Shown here: piece after piece, positions 9,516 to 19,117 of the stretch
Layout: every line of letters begins with the position of its first letter
Position numbering within the stretch: the stretch's first letter is position 1
Notes under the pieces: model-generated
What the model saw: the letters and a program-made list of their open reading frames with translations, nothing else
What the model was told of the DNA's origin: nothing
The model's database searches: none
Translations under genes and position numbers: made by a program
Assembly: GCF_018555455.1 (NCBI RefSeq)
Contig: NZ_JAFEJU010000004.1
Location: 296,070-360,069, forward strand
Source: Bifidobacterium colobi
Lineage (GTDB): Bacteria; Actinomycetota; Actinomycetes; Actinomycetales; Bifidobacteriaceae
Direction: 5' to 3'
DNA: 64,000 nucleotides

Positions 9516-10426
9516 TGCTGTTCATCGAAGACGGCGCTCCCGTTATCGTGCAGGGCATGACCGGTCATCAGGGCATGACTCACACCGCACGCATGCTGAA
9601 GGCCGGCACCAACATTGTTGGCGGCGTGAATCCACGCAAGGCCGGCACGTCGGTGACCTTCGCCGCATCCCGCAACGGTGAGGACGCGGACATTCCGGTG
9701 TTCGCCACCTGTGCGGAAGCACGTGAAGCCACTGGCGCCAAGGCCAGCGTGGTGTTCGTGCCGCCGCGCTTCGCCAAGAACGCCGTGGTCGAAGCCGTGG
9801 AAGCCGGCATCGAACTCATTGTGGTCATCACCGAAGGCATTCCGGTCGCCGATTCCGCATACTTCGTTGAGCTGGCGCTCGAAAAGGGCGTGCGCATCAT
9901 CGGCCCGAACTGCCCTGGTCTGGTTACCTTGGGCGAACCGGGCGTGAACCTCGGCATCATTCCCGATGGCATTGTTGGCCGTGGCCCGCTGGGTCTGGTC
10001 TCCAAGTCCGGTACGCTCACCTACCAGCTGATGGGCGAGCTCTCCGACATCGGCTTCACCGCATGCCTGGGTGCCGGCGGCGACCCGATTGTGGGCACCA
10101 CGCTGCTCGAAGCATTGGAGGCATTCGAAGCCGACCCCAACACCAAGGCCGTGATGATGATCGGTGAGATCGGTGGATTCGCCGAACAGGAGGCCGCCGC
10201 TTGGGCCAAGGAGCATATGACCAAGCCGGTTGTTGCGTATATCGCCGGTTTCACCGCTCCCGAGGGCAAGCAGATGGGTCACGCCGGCGCTATTGTGTCC
10301 GGCGGTAAGGGCACTGCTCAAGACAAGAAGAACGCGCTTGAAGCCGCTGGCATTCCGGTGGGCAAGACCCCGGGCCAGGCAGCGCAAATCATGCGCGGTA
10401 TTCTCGCCGAACGCCATATCATCTGA
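9515..10426 (+). CDS. sucD: Succinate--CoA ligase, alpha subunit
   Basis: CoA-binding and phosphohistidine subunit, 303 residues. The N-terminal Rossmann-like domain carries [26 protein letters not shown]. The catalytic loop [17 protein letters not shown] near residue 255 includes the histidine phosphorylated in the reaction, and IGPNCPGLV is also recognisable. It overlaps sucC by one base. The next gene, a membrane protein, starts 21 bases later without a strong ribosome binding site. Confidence 0.96.
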   Translation: MLFIEDGAPVIVQGMTGHQGMTHTARMLKAGTNIVGGVNPRKAGTSVTFAASRNGEDADIPVFATCAEAREATGAKASVVFVPPRFAKNAVVEAVEAGIELIVVITEGIPVADSAYFVELALEKGVRIIGPNCPGLVTLGEPGVNLGIIPDGIVGRGPLGLVSKSGTLTYQLMGELSDIGFTACLGAGGDPIVGTTLLEALEAFEADPNTKAVMMIGEIGGFAEQEAAAWAKEHMTKPVVAYIAGFTAPEGKQMGHAGAIVSGGKGTAQDKKNALEAAGIPVGKTPGQAAQIMRGILAERHII

Positions 10427-10446
10427 TCGCCTACAGAACGGTCTTT

Positions 10447-11775
10447 ATGAAAACATTGATACGCCAATGGGTGCGGGGGATTGTTGTAGCCCTCGCATCC
10501 ATGGCAGTATACGCCATCGCTCTCGGCTGCTTCATCTCACTGATGCTGCTGGTCATCTCCATGGAGGAGGGCGGCGACAATCTCACCGGCAGCACAGTGC
10601 CGCTGACTCAAGCGATAGTGTTGCTCAGCGAGGGATCCGGATTCGAAACTGATTCGATAACTCTTACGATTGTCCCGCTGCTGCTCACCTTCATGTTGGT
10701 TTGGCTGATCGATTCCATCGCGGTACGTCTGAAAGCGGTGGGCATTCAGGAATTCACAGCCGGACTGCTTGCATGGCTTATCATCAACCAGTTGTTCAGG
10801 CAATCGTTGAACGGCGGCCTTGTTGATGCGCAGTGGCTCACCCTGTGCAAAGCCGGTCTGATATATGCGCTCGGCTATGCGGTGGCCACGTTGTTCCATA
10901 CCGATGTGTTATCAACGCTGAACAAACAGCTGCATCGCCTGCTCTCCGATCAATCCGTACGTTGCATCAAGCTCGGCGTTATGCTCGGAGCACTGATTCT
11001 TGGACTGTATCTGCTTGCCGGACTGATTACCGTCATCATATGGATCGTGCTCAACCATGATGCGGTAGTCTCCATCTACGAGATGTCCGGCATGGAAAAC
11101 GGATCACGCGTACTCACCACGATTGCCATGATTATCTGGCTGCCGAATGTGATGATCTGGGCCATCTCCTGGCTGTTCGGCGCGGGCTTCGCCATCGGTG
11201 ATCTTGCCAATTTCACACTGTGGGTCGGCCAGTCGAACTCGTTGCCAGCCGTTCCCGCGTTCGGTATTTTCCCCGAACCGGTTGCCAGCGATCTATGGCG
11301 TACGGTGGCCATGGTCACGCCATTTGCGATTGCCGTTGTCACTGGCCTGCTCGTGCTCTTCCTGCCGCAAGGATTCCGGTACCGGCCTATGAAGGCTCGC
11401 GATGCGCGCATTCGCAGTGCAATGATCTTCGATCTGCTGTATCCAGCAGTGGCATTCTCGATCAGCGCCGTACTGGTTTCACTCGGCTCCACATTGCTGT
11501 TCGCATTGTCCAATGGTTCGCTCGGCAAGCATCGCCTCGCACATGTAGGCGTTGATGTTATGGTTTCCACACGCACCGTGGGCCATCCCACCGCGCTTGG
11601 ACTGGCCACGGCATGGCTCGTCGCGTTGATTGGCACAGCGCTTGTTTTTTCGATATTCTGGATAGTTGGAAAAACCAAGTCTTCCAACACCACTGTTCAT
11701 ACGGCTCGCAGCACCGCTTCCAAGCCGCAGTCAGACGTGTCACAATCCCAAGAACCCAAGGAGGAACAAGGATGA
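10447..11775 (+). CDS. DUF6350/PerM-like polytopic membrane protein
   Basis: An integral membrane protein of 442 residues with about nine or ten hydrophobic segments and a charged, serine- and glutamine-rich C-terminal tail (residues 410-442). By position between sucCD and purH it corresponds to the mycobacterial membrane protein of the sucC-sucD-perM-purN-purH cluster, which has been linked to cell division. The assignment rests on synteny and topology rather than motifs. purN, usually found between this gene and purH, is missing. The stop overlaps the purH ATG (ATGA). Confidence 0.7.
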   Translation: MKTLIRQWVRGIVVALASMAVYAIALGCFISLMLLVISMEEGGDNLTGSTVPLTQAIVLLSEGSGFETDSITLTIVPLLLTFMLVWLIDSIAVRLKAVGIQEFTAGLLAWLIINQLFRQSLNGGLVDAQWLTLCKAGLIYALGYAVATLFHTDVLSTLNKQLHRLLSDQSVRCIKLGVMLGALILGLYLLAGLITVIIWIVLNHDAVVSIYEMSGMENGSRVLTTIAMIIWLPNVMIWAISWLFGAGFAIGDLANFTLWVGQSNSLPAVPAFGIFPEPVASDLWRTVAMVTPFAIAVVTGLLVLFLPQGFRYRPMKARDARIRSAMIFDLLYPAVAFSISAVLVSLGSTLLFALSNGSLGKHRLAHVGVDVMVSTRTVGHPTALGLATAWLVALIGTALVFSIFWIVGKTKSSNTTVHTARSTASKPQSDVSQSQEPKEEQG

Positions 11776-13409
11776 CAAACACGAACAGGCCGATACGACG
11801 GGCACTGGTTTCCGTTTTCCATAAGGAGGGAATCGAAGTACTCGCCGACGCGTTCGTGAAGGCAGGTACCGAAGTCGTGTCCACCGGCTCGACCGCCAAG
11901 AAGCTCCAAGAACTCGGCGTCAAGGTCACTGAGGTGTCCGACGTCACCGGTTTCCCCGAATGCCTGGATGGACGCGTCAAGACGCTGCATCCGTACATTC
12001 ATGCCGGCATTCTGGCTGATATGACCAACCCCGAGCATGCCAAGCAGCTTGAGGAATTCGGCATCAAGCCGTTCGATCTGGTTGTGGTCAACCTCTACCC
12101 GTTCGCCGACACCGTGCGCTCCGGCGCCAACGAGGCCGACACCATCGAGAAAATCGACATCGGCGGCCCGTCCATGGTGCGTGGCGCTGCCAAGAACCAT
12201 GCCACTGTGGCGATCATCACCGATCCGGCCGATTACGCACTGGTGGCCTCCCGTGTGGCCGACGGCACTGGCTTCTCGCTGGAAGAACGCAAGTGGCTTG
12301 CTGCCAAGGCATTCGCCCACACTGCCGCCTACGATGCCACGATTAACGAGTGGACCGCCAAGCATTGGCCGAAGCCCGCATCCCTGGACACCGTGGAAGT
12401 GGATACGGACGATCAGGGCACTGAAGTCAACTCCCAGAAGTTCCCGGCCCAGTACACCCGCACCTGGGATCGCGCGCATACGCTGCGTTACGGCGAGAAC
12501 TCCCACCAGCAGGCCGCCCTGTACATCGACCCGCTGAACCAGACCGGTTTCGCCCACGCCGAGCAGCTCGGCGGCAAGCCGATGAGCTACAACAACTACG
12601 TGGATGCCGATGCCGCATGGCGCACTGTGTGGGATATGGCTCCCTCCATTGCCGTAGCTGTGGTCAAGCACAACAATCCGTGCGGCCTGGCCATCGGCGC
12701 AACCGCTGCCGAAGCACACAAGAAGGCTCATGCCTGCGATCCGATGAGCGCCTACGGTGGCGTGATTGCCTGCAATTCGAAGGTCACTCTTGAAATGGCC
12801 GAAAGCGTGCGTCCGATCTTCACTGAGGTGATCGTCGCCCCGGATTATGACGCTGAGGCATTGGAACTGCTGAAGACCAAGAAGAAGAACCTGCGCATCC
12901 TGAAGGTCGCGGAACCGCCGAAGGGCCACGAGTCCATCCGTCAGATCGACGGTGGTCTTCTGGTGCAGGATACCGATCTGATCAACGCCACCGGTGATGA
13001 TCCGGATGCGTGGAAGCTGGTCGCCGGCGAGGCCGCCGATGCGGACACACTCAAGAATCTGGTGTTCGCTTGGCGTGCGATTCGCTGCGTGAAGTCCAAC
13101 GCTATTCTGCTGGCTCACGATCAGGCCACGGTGGGCATCGGCATGGGCCAGGTCAACCGTGTGGATTCCTGCCATCTTGCCGTTGAGCGTGCCAACACGC
13201 TGGCTGATGGTGCCGACCGCGCCACCGGTTCCGTTGCCGCATCCGACGCGTTCTTCCCGTTCGCCGATGGCGCTCAGGTGCTTATCGACGCTGGTGTGAA
13301 GGCCATTGTGCAGCCCGGTGGCTCCATCCGTGATGAGGAAGTCATCGAAGCTGCCAAGAAGGCCGGCGTGACCATGTATCTGACCGGTACCCGTCACTTC
13401 TTCCACTGA
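11772..13409 (+). CDS. purH: Bifunctional AICAR transformylase / IMP cyclohydrolase
   Basis: Performs the last two steps of de novo IMP synthesis; 545 residues. The N-terminal methylglyoxal synthase-like cyclohydrolase domain includes STGSTAKKL and DGRVKTLHP (about residues 36-70). The C-terminal transformylase has the KHNNPCG motif (about 298-304) that holds the catalytic lysine and histidine. The frame is open upstream through the preceding gene, but ATG 11772 has AAGGAGGAAC just before it and matches the family start. Translational coupling to the membrane protein is likely because the stop and start overlap. Confidence 0.96.
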   Translation: MTNTNRPIRRALVSVFHKEGIEVLADAFVKAGTEVVSTGSTAKKLQELGVKVTEVSDVTGFPECLDGRVKTLHPYIHAGILADMTNPEHAKQLEEFGIKPFDLVVVNLYPFADTVRSGANEADTIEKIDIGGPSMVRGAAKNHATVAIITDPADYALVASRVADGTGFSLEERKWLAAKAFAHTAAYDATINEWTAKHWPKPASLDTVEVDTDDQGTEVNSQKFPAQYTRTWDRAHTLRYGENSHQQAALYIDPLNQTGFAHAEQLGGKPMSYNNYVDADAAWRTVWDMAPSIAVAVVKHNNPCGLAIGATAAEAHKKAHACDPMSAYGGVIACNSKVTLEMAESVRPIFTEVIVAPDYDAEALELLKTKKKNLRILKVAEPPKGHESIRQIDGGLLVQDTDLINATGDDPDAWKLVAGEAADADTLKNLVFAWRAIRCVKSNAILLAHDQATVGIGMGQVNRVDSCHLAVERANTLADGADRATGSVAASDAFFPFADGAQVLIDAGVKAIVQPGGSIRDEEVIEAAKKAGVTMYLTGTRHFFH

Positions 13410-13443
13410 TCGGTAGCTGATTCACGATCAGCCGATAATCAAT

Positions 13444-13477
13444 AGGGCTCCTCTCGACTATGGTTGAGAGGAGCCCT
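13444..13477 (+). terminator. Hairpin after purH
   Basis: A perfect 12-base stem (AGGGCTCCTCTC / GAGAGGAGCCCT) with a 10-base loop lies 35 bases after the purH stop and 40 bases before the next start. No T-run follows. Confidence 0.55.
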
Positions 13478-13516
13478 AGCATTACATCCGAGTACCAAGC
13501 ACACGAAAGAATACCC

Positions 13517-13819
13517 ATGCACAATCATCCTTTTGTATCCGAAGCGCATGAAGGCAAGCCATGGTTCGAATGGATCATCCTCGCCATTGTGGCAATCATC
13601 ACCGTTGTGGCTGGTCTTGGATACACGATGGCCGCCACGGTATTGCTTTCCGTGACGGCCATCGTTACCGGGCTTATTCGTTTAATCATGCGTGAGAAAA
13701 GCCCATGGAAAGTACGCTCAGTGGCGTTCGACTCCTTCATCGGCATTGCTCTGGGAATCGGACTGCTCGTCACGTACTTCAGCTTCTTCGGACTGTTCCC
13801 CGCTAACCTCATTCACTAG
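13517..13819 (+). CDS. DUF3017-like small membrane protein
   Basis: A 100-residue protein with three hydrophobic helices (about 19-36, 38-56 and 72-95) separated by a basic loop (RLIMREKSPWKVRS). Size, topology and position downstream of purH fit the actinobacterial DUF3017 family, which commonly sits in purH/folD neighbourhoods; its function is unknown. ATG 13517 is chosen because the hydrophobic core begins shortly after it; the ribosome binding site is weak (GAAAGA). Its last 102 bases overlap the end of the convergent aquaporin gene. The third helix is encoded in that overlap, so the end of this frame is probably genuine. Confidence 0.65.
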   Translation: MHNHPFVSEAHEGKPWFEWIILAIVAIITVVAGLGYTMAATVLLSVTAIVTGLIRLIMREKSPWKVRSVAFDSFIGIALGIGLLVTYFSFFGLFPANLIH

Positions 13820-14689
13820 GTCCAGCTTCTCCTGAGCGGCGGAATCATCAGCGGAAAGACCAAGTCCTTCCAAACCATTCTCACCCTCAGCAGCCTTGTC
13901 GGCATCAGCCTTGACGGCCACCGGCTTGGGAGCCACGGCCATCTGCACCAGAATAATCGCCAAAGCCACAATGGCTGCGGCGAGCACCGGAGCAACCCAG
14001 AAGATCCAGAGCTGAGCTGCTGGATTCTGAGTCAGACCCTGGTTCATGGCAGCCAAAGCGATACCGGTCGAGCGAGCCGGGTTCAGACCAGCGCCGGTCA
14101 CCGGATAGCTGATGGCCACGGCAAGCGCGTATGCGCCACCCATGGTCAGCGCATAACGGTCAGCGGAAGCATCGGTCTTGCCCATGGTGGACATGGCGGC
14201 GGCCACCACGATCAGCGTGGCCACAACCTCCACCACAATCGCCAGCACACTGGAGAACGTGATGCCGTACTGGGTCAGCAGGGAATAGGACACGGAACCC
14301 TGCTCAAAGCCATTGACAGCGGGGGAGAGCCACACCTTGGCGGCGACCTGCTCGGAGGTCGGCAGCAGCTTGACCACAACAAAAGCAGCGGCGATTGCAC
14401 CAATCACCTGGGCGATCACATACAGCACACCATCCACAAGCTTGGTCTTGGAGGTGAGCACAGCGGCCACGGTAACGGCCGGGTTCAAATGAGCGCCGGA
14501 CACGCGGGCGAACAGAGCGGTGATCACCGCGTAGGCGAGACCGGTCGCCAGCGGTGCAAAGACCACGTTAATGCCATAAACGGCGGAACCCCAAGTGGTG
14601 AACGCGTAGATAGCGAAGCACAACAGAAGGCTGCCGGCCAATTCGGCGCATACGCGCAAAGCCAGCGGCTGTTGCTTAGTTTCTTCCAT
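13718..14689 (-). CDS. Aquaporin, MIP family, with acidic C-terminal tail
   Basis: A channel protein of 323 residues. The pore motifs are HLNPAV (NPA 69-71) and GLNPARS (203-207). Serine after NPAR points to a water channel rather than a glycerol facilitator. Six membrane segments fill residues 10-250. Unlike usual aquaporins of 230-270 residues it has a soluble C-terminal extension of about 70 residues rich in E, D, A and S. The last 33 codons and stop lie on the opposite strand of the DUF3017-like gene. ATG 14689 has AAAGGA about 11 bases upstream. Confidence 0.88.
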   Translation of the reverse strand: MEETKQQPLALRVCAELAGSLLLCFAIYAFTTWGSAVYGINVVFAPLATGLAYAVITALFARVSGAHLNPAVTVAAVLTSKTKLVDGVLYVIAQVIGAIAAAFVVVKLLPTSEQVAAKVWLSPAVNGFEQGSVSYSLLTQYGITFSSVLAIVVEVVATLIVVAAAMSTMGKTDASADRYALTMGGAYALAVAISYPVTGAGLNPARSTGIALAAMNQGLTQNPAAQLWIFWVAPVLAAAIVALAIILVQMAVAPKPVAVKADADKAAEGENGLEGLGLSADDSAAQEKLDLVNEVSGEQSEEAEVRDEQSDSQSNADEGVERH

Positions 14690-14893
14690 AGGTACTAATC
14701 CTTTTCATCTGTTTCGAATGCGGGCGAACCCACACAAACGGTTGCCAGTCTAGCAGCAGTCCGCCTCTCTGGTATGATGAAGTGGTTGGAAATGGCTGAG
14801 AATTATTCAGCCAGCCAATTCTTGGAATAAATTTGTATGAAACGCAGACTGATTGTTGATTGCTGCAGTCTGCCCGGCCACGTTGGGAGAACG

Positions 14894-15664
14894 ATGCCAA
14901 ACGCATATTCTCGCGCCCAGAAGGCGCATGATGATTCCAATTCCATTCGTCTGCAGAAGCTGCTTGCCCAAGCCGGTTTCGGTTCCCGCCGTAAGTGCGA
15001 GGAAATGATCACCGATGGCCGCGTTGAGGTGGACGGCGAACTGGTCACCGAACTCGGTTCCCGTGTGAATCCCAAAACGCAGCAGGTTCGTGTGGACGGT
15101 TCCCGTGTACGCGTGAACCCGAACCATGTGACTCTTGCGCTGAACAAACCGCGCAAGGTGCTCTCCGCCATGGATGACCCGAAGGGCCGCTACACGCTGC
15201 GCGACATTGTGGGAGACAAGTACGAGCGCATCTTCCACATGGGCCGCTTGGATTACGATTCCGAGGGCCTGATTCTCATGACCAATGACGGCGAACTGTC
15301 CCAGCACGTCATGCATCCGAAGTATGAGGTCGAGAAGACCTATGTGGCCACTGTGGAGGGTCGCTTGTCCGGTACTGTGTGCCGCCGCTTGGTGAAGACC
15401 GGCGTGCAGCTGGATGACGGCTGGATCAAGCTCGATCACTGCGCCATCATCGACGCCAACCGTGATTACACGATGGTCAAGGTGGTGCTGCATTCCGGCA
15501 AGAACCGTATTGTGCGCCGCATCTTCGGTTCCATCGGTTTCCCGGTGAAGCGCCTGGTGCGCACGCAGATCGGCCCGATCAAGCTCGGCGACCTGAAGTC
15601 CGGTTCCTACCGCGTGCTTTCCCAGACTGAGGTTCGTTCACTGTCCAAGGAGGTTGGCCTGTGA
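14894..15664 (+). CDS. rluB: Pseudouridine synthase, RsuA/RluB family
   Basis: A 256-residue enzyme that isomerises uridine in ribosomal RNA. An N-terminal S4 RNA-binding domain ([22 protein letters not shown], split around residues 18-40) precedes the catalytic domain with [10 protein letters not shown], in which D120 is the expected catalytic aspartate. RluB of 23S rRNA is the likeliest subtype, but the specificity cannot be fixed by eye. ATG 14894 has GGGAGA four bases upstream. An earlier in-frame ATG at 14837 lacks this and would add a cysteine-containing leader unlike the family. It is followed with overlap (GTGA) by cmk-der, an order typical of actinobacteria. Confidence 0.9.
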   Translation: MPNAYSRAQKAHDDSNSIRLQKLLAQAGFGSRRKCEEMITDGRVEVDGELVTELGSRVNPKTQQVRVDGSRVRVNPNHVTLALNKPRKVLSAMDDPKGRYTLRDIVGDKYERIFHMGRLDYDSEGLILMTNDGELSQHVMHPKYEVEKTYVATVEGRLSGTVCRRLVKTGVQLDDGWIKLDHCAIIDANRDYTMVKVVLHSGKNRIVRRIFGSIGFPVKRLVRTQIGPIKLGDLKSGSYRVLSQTEVRSLSKEVGL

Positions 15665-17790
15665 TTCGCGTTGCCATTGACGGCCCCGCCGGCGTGGGCA
15701 AATCGTCCACATCCAAGGCGCTGGCCAAGTATTTCGGATACGCTTACCTGGACACGGGTGCCATGTACCGCGCCTGCGCATGGTGGTGCCTGAAGCAGGG
15801 CATCGATCTGGATGCCGAAACCGTGGATGAGCGCGAAGTGACCGAAGCGGTGGGCGAATTCTTCACCGGCGATCACTTCGACATTTCCGTGGATCCGGAT
15901 GATCCGCGCGTGTTCGCCAATGGCGAGGATATTTCCGAGGCGATTCGCTCCTCCGAAGTCTCCTCGCATGTGTCCAAGGTGTCCAATGTGATTCCGGTGC
16001 GCAATGTGCTGATTGCCGCGCAGCGTGCCTATATTGCCCGCGAGGCTTCCGTGGATTCCTTCTCCGGCGGACTGGGCATTGTGGCTGAAGGCCGCGATAT
16101 CACCACCGTGGTGGCTCCGGATGCCGAAGTGCGTGTGCTGTTGACCGCCCGCGAGGAGGTGCGTCAGGCACGCCGTACCGGTCAGGCTGTCTCCGGCGTG
16201 GGTGCCGAAGATGTGGCCGCCCGCGATAAGGCTGATTCCAAGGTGACCAGCTTCCTCACCGCAGCCGATGGCGTGACCACCGTGGACAACTCGGATATGG
16301 ACTTTGAGCATACGCTTGATGTGCTGATCGGCTTGGTGGAAGGCGCCATTGAGAATCAGGAATACGAGCAGTATGCCGCCAATTTGGAAGGCTACGACCT
16401 CGATGAGGCCGATGAGGCGTTGATTTCCGGCCGCGGCTTTGCTGAAGGCCCGCGCAAGGCCGGCCCGAAGCCGGTTGGCGTACTTGCTGTGGTGGGTCGC
16501 CCGAACGTGGGCAAGTCCTCACTGGTGAATCGTATTCTCGGCCGTCGTGCCGCCGTAGTGGAGGACACCCCGGGTGTGACTCGCGACCGTGTGAGCTACG
16601 ACGCCGAATGGGCTGGCACTGATTTCAAGCTGGTGGACACCGGCGGTTGGGAAGCTGACGTGGAAGGCATTGATTCCGCAATCGCGTCCCAAGCTCAGGT
16701 GGCCGTGCAGTTGGCTGATGCCGTGGTGTTCGTGGTGGATGCTCAGGTGGGCATGACCGATACCGATGAACGCATCGTCAAGATGCTGCGTGCCGCAGGC
16801 AAGCCGGTCACGTTGGCTGTCAATAAGATCGATGACCATGCCAGCGAATACATGGCTGCTGAATTCTGGAAGCTTGGTTTGGGCGAACCGTACCCGGTTT
16901 CCGCCATGCACGGCAGGGGAGTGGGCGAACTGCTCGATGCCGCGCTCGACAAGCTGAAGAAGGCGGAGAAGACCTCTGGTTTCTTGACTCCTTCCAGCCT
17001 GCGCCGTGTGGCTTTGGTGGGTCGCCCGAACGTGGGTAAGTCTTCCCTGCTGAACCAGCTGGCTCGTGAGGAGCGTTCCGTGGTCAACGATCTGGCCGGC
17101 ACCACGCGCGATCCGGTCGATGAGATCATCGACATTGACGGTGAGGACTGGCTGTTTATCGATACCGCTGGCATCAAGCGCCGCCAGCATAAGCTGACCG
17201 GTGCGGAATACTATTCCTCCCTGCGCACGCAGGCGGCAATCGAACGTTCCGAACTGGCGTTGATTCTGTTCGACGCCTCGCAGCCGATTTCCGATCAGGA
17301 TCTGAAGGTTATGTCCACTGCGGTGGATGCCGGCCGTGCCATCGTGCTGGTGTTCAACAAGTGGGATGCCATGGACGAGTTCGACAAGCAGCGCTTGGAG
17401 CGCCTGTGGAACACGGAATTCGACCGTGTGACCTGGGCGCAGCGCGTGAACCTGTCTGCGAAGACCGGCTGGCATACGAACCGTTTGTCCAATGCGATGC
17501 ACACGGCTTTGGAATCTTGGGATCAGCGTATTCCCACCGGTAAGCTCAATGCGTTCCTTGGTAAGATTCAGGCCGCGCACCCGCATCCGCTGCGTGGTGG
17601 CAAGCAGCCGCGCATTCTGTTCGCCACGCAGGCTTCCACGCGTCCACCGCGTTTCGTGATCTTCGCCACCGGCTTCCTGGAGCACGGCTACCGCCGCTAC
17701 ATCGAACGCCAGCTTCGTGAGGAGTTCGGCTTCGAAGGTACGCCGATTCAGATCTCGGTGAACATCCGCGAAAAGAAGAAGCGCAAGTAG
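15661..17790 (+). CDS. der: Cytidylate kinase - GTPase Der fusion
   Basis: A single 709-residue protein joining two usually separate enzymes. Residues 1-235 are CMP/dCMP kinase, with the P-loop [10 protein letters not shown] (8-17), LDTGAMYR and AEGRDI. Residues 270-709 are the ribosome assembly GTPase Der (EngA), with two G1 motifs GRPNVGKSS (about 279 and 454), DTPG and DTAG boxes, NKID and NKWD boxes, and a C-terminal KH-like domain ending in a lysine-rich tail. The linker is acidic. The GTG start overlaps the rluB stop. The cmk-der adjacency of actinobacteria has here become one chain, as annotated in bifidobacteria. Confidence 0.95.
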   Translation: MIRVAIDGPAGVGKSSTSKALAKYFGYAYLDTGAMYRACAWWCLKQGIDLDAETVDEREVTEAVGEFFTGDHFDISVDPDDPRVFANGEDISEAIRSSEVSSHVSKVSNVIPVRNVLIAAQRAYIAREASVDSFSGGLGIVAEGRDITTVVAPDAEVRVLLTAREEVRQARRTGQAVSGVGAEDVAARDKADSKVTSFLTAADGVTTVDNSDMDFEHTLDVLIGLVEGAIENQEYEQYAANLEGYDLDEADEALISGRGFAEGPRKAGPKPVGVLAVVGRPNVGKSSLVNRILGRRAAVVEDTPGVTRDRVSYDAEWAGTDFKLVDTGGWEADVEGIDSAIASQAQVAVQLADAVVFVVDAQVGMTDTDERIVKMLRAAGKPVTLAVNKIDDHASEYMAAEFWKLGLGEPYPVSAMHGRGVGELLDAALDKLKKAEKTSGFLTPSSLRRVALVGRPNVGKSSLLNQLAREERSVVNDLAGTTRDPVDEIIDIDGEDWLFIDTAGIKRRQHKLTGAEYYSSLRTQAAIERSELALILFDASQPISDQDLKVMSTAVDAGRAIVLVFNKWDAMDEFDKQRLERLWNTEFDRVTWAQRVNLSAKTGWHTNRLSNAMHTALESWDQRIPTGKLNAFLGKIQAAHPHPLRGGKQPRILFATQASTRPPRFVIFATGFLEHGYRRYIERQLREEFGFEGTPIQISVNIREKKKRK

Positions 17791-17803
17791 TAGCGGGGTA
17801 CGC

Positions 17804-17855
17804 GATTGCAATAATCCCTTCAACCACTGAATCGGTTGGAGGGATTATTGCAATC
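17804..17855 (+). terminator. Long stem-loop after cmk-der
   Basis: Two 22-base arms (17804-17825 and 17834-17855) pair around an eight-base loop, 13 bases after the cmk-der stop. The only imperfection is a U.G pair on the plus strand; on the minus strand it becomes a C/A mismatch. The structure therefore favours plus-strand transcripts, as expected for a cmk-der terminator. There is no T-tract. The convergent gene at 17876 ends 20 bases away. Confidence 0.7.
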
Positions 17856-17875
17856 AGAAGCATGGTGTTCAACGA

Positions 17876-18250
17876 CTAATCCGTTGAGGGTATTCCTCCG
17901 TTGACCACACACCACAGGCCGTAGCTCATGATTGTTTTGGCCAACAGTCCCAAACCGTCATGTTCATCCGAATCGTATGCCTTGTCGATTCGTGATTGAA
18001 CCAACGAGAGAGCCACAGCCGCGTCATTAAACGCGCCCGTCTCCTCGTATGAAATCCATAGCGGACCTGATGTCATGGCAATGTCATGAAGGGTTATCAT
18101 CGTCCGGTCAATTTGCTTTGCCGTGAATGATACGACATGGTAAAGCTCGTCAAGGGTCTCAGCTCCGTTACCGTTATCGCTCTGACGGCCACTCGCATTA
18201 GCGTCGGTCGGAATCATAACCCGCCACTGCGGTATGTCATCGTTGCTCAT
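17876..18250 (-). CDS. Hypothetical protein downstream of the Abi_2 gene
   Basis: A 124-residue soluble protein that I do not recognise. The first 30 residues are polar and probably disordered (DANASGRQSDNGNGAE); the rest reads as mostly helical (LDELYHVVSFTAKQIDRTMITLHDIAM, AVALSLVQSRIDKAY). No catalytic or metal motif is visible. A GGGGAA element lies just upstream of the ATG. It follows the Abi_2 gene on the same strand with a 91-base gap, so it could be co-transcribed with it, but that gap is A/T-rich enough for its own promoter. Whether it is functionally tied to the Abi protein is unknown. Confidence 0.6.
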   Translation of the reverse strand: MSNDDIPQWRVMIPTDANASGRQSDNGNGAETLDELYHVVSFTAKQIDRTMITLHDIAMTSGPLWISYEETGAFNDAAVALSLVQSRIDKAYDSDEHDGLGLLAKTIMSYGLWCVVNGGIPSTD

Positions 18251-18341
18251 GAGTTCCCCGTGCTTCCCGTAAATACACGCTTAATAATTATGGATTGCAT
18301 GCCACCGGTATCCTAAGTACATCCACGAAACGAATTAGTCA

Positions 18342-19010
18342 TCAAGAATGGGTGCAAGGACGTATTGCGCATAATGCCGCCACTCGTGATTGGCTGTGTA
18401 TCCAGTCAGCGGCCTTTGGATCGATGGCGCGGGCAATCCAGTCGAGATTAGCGCACTGCTCATCCAGATAGCGCTGTTCATCGGCAAGATTGTCAAGCAC
18501 AATGTGCTCCTGATGAGACAGACGGTTGCGCAAGTCGCGCATCGTCTTGACATGGCTCTCGAACATGGCGCGTCTACGGAATGGATAGTTCGGCATGCCG
18601 CCATTCGCCGGGTCACGAAGCGCCTTCCACACGGTCTGCTCCAGTCTGGACGAGAGCAGGAAGCACCACGATCCGAGTGACATGTCGGCGATCACACGCC
18701 CCGCTGTGACCGATTTGCCCGAATACCGTATCTGGCGTTCGATCTCATCAATCGAGTTCTCGAACCGTCTTGTCCTCGATGAGTTGAACCGAAACCTCGC
18801 ATCATCCTTGTACCAGTCATCGTGTCCGCATGCGTTGGCGAGGCGGACGGACATGAAGTTACGCAGCAGTACCTCCACATGTGCGACATCCTCAAGCAAA
18901 GCCTTGGAGATTCGTCCGTTCCACACGTACAGGTCGACCACGTCGCATCCAGTGACCTGCGCGGAACGCACGTAAGTGTCCATGCGTTCGACAGAGAACC
19001 ATCGTCGCAA
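18342..19010 (-). CDS. Abi_2 (AbiD/AbiF-like) HEPN protein
   Basis: A 222-residue protein resembling abortive-infection proteins of the Abi_2 family. The N-terminus has the family pattern WFSVERMDTYV, then LYVWNGRISKALLEDVAHVEVLLRN (about 28-51). Near the C-terminus RNRLSH (161-166) matches the R-x4-H active-site motif of HEPN ribonucleases and is followed by QEHI. Members are RNA-cleaving toxins in defence systems; that activity is inferred here. The start is uncertain: TTG 19010 keeps the family N-terminus, while ATG 18983 is the first ATG. Neither has a good ribosome binding site. A promoter-terminator unit on the other strand begins only 19 bases away. Confidence 0.8.
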   Translation of the reverse strand: MRRWFSVERMDTYVRSAQVTGCDVVDLYVWNGRISKALLEDVAHVEVLLRNFMSVRLANACGHDDWYKDDARFRFNSSRTRRFENSIDEIERQIRYSGKSVTAGRVIADMSLGSWCFLLSSRLEQTVWKALRDPANGGMPNYPFRRRAMFESHVKTMRDLRNRLSHQEHIVLDNLADEQRYLDEQCANLDWIARAIDPKAADWIHSQSRVAALCAIRPCTHS

Positions 19011-19028
19011 ATCAGAGAGCGTGACGGA

Positions 19029-19058
19029 TTAACTGTCGGGACTCATACCGGCTATACT
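19029..19058 (+). promoter_or_regulatory. Promoter of a putative small RNA
   Basis: A -10 hexamer TATACT (19053-19058) is preceded at 18 bases by TTAACT (19029-19034). Together they form a good vegetative promoter reading away from the Abi_2 gene. The predicted start is near 19065, only a few bases before a stem-loop terminator, and no open frame lies between them. Confidence 0.6.
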
Positions 19059-19064
19059 ACCGTT

Positions 19065-19117
19065 GAATGCCCCGGAACGTCACTCATGCGAAACATCATG
19101 AAACCCCGGGGTTTTTT
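19065..19117 (+). ncRNA. Putative small RNA divergent from the Abi_2 gene
   Basis: The predicted transcript is about 53 nucleotides. An outer stem pairs CCCCGG (19070-19075) with CCGGGG (19106-19111). An inner stem pairs TCATG (19084-19088) with CATGA (19097-19101). The outer stem is followed directly by six T residues (19112-19117), a textbook intrinsic terminator. No start codon with a useful frame lies inside. AbiF-type Abi_2 genes are known to be accompanied by small structured RNAs, which makes an antitoxin or regulatory RNA a reasonable hypothesis. An isolated terminator for unidentified read-through is the alternative. Confidence 0.5.
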
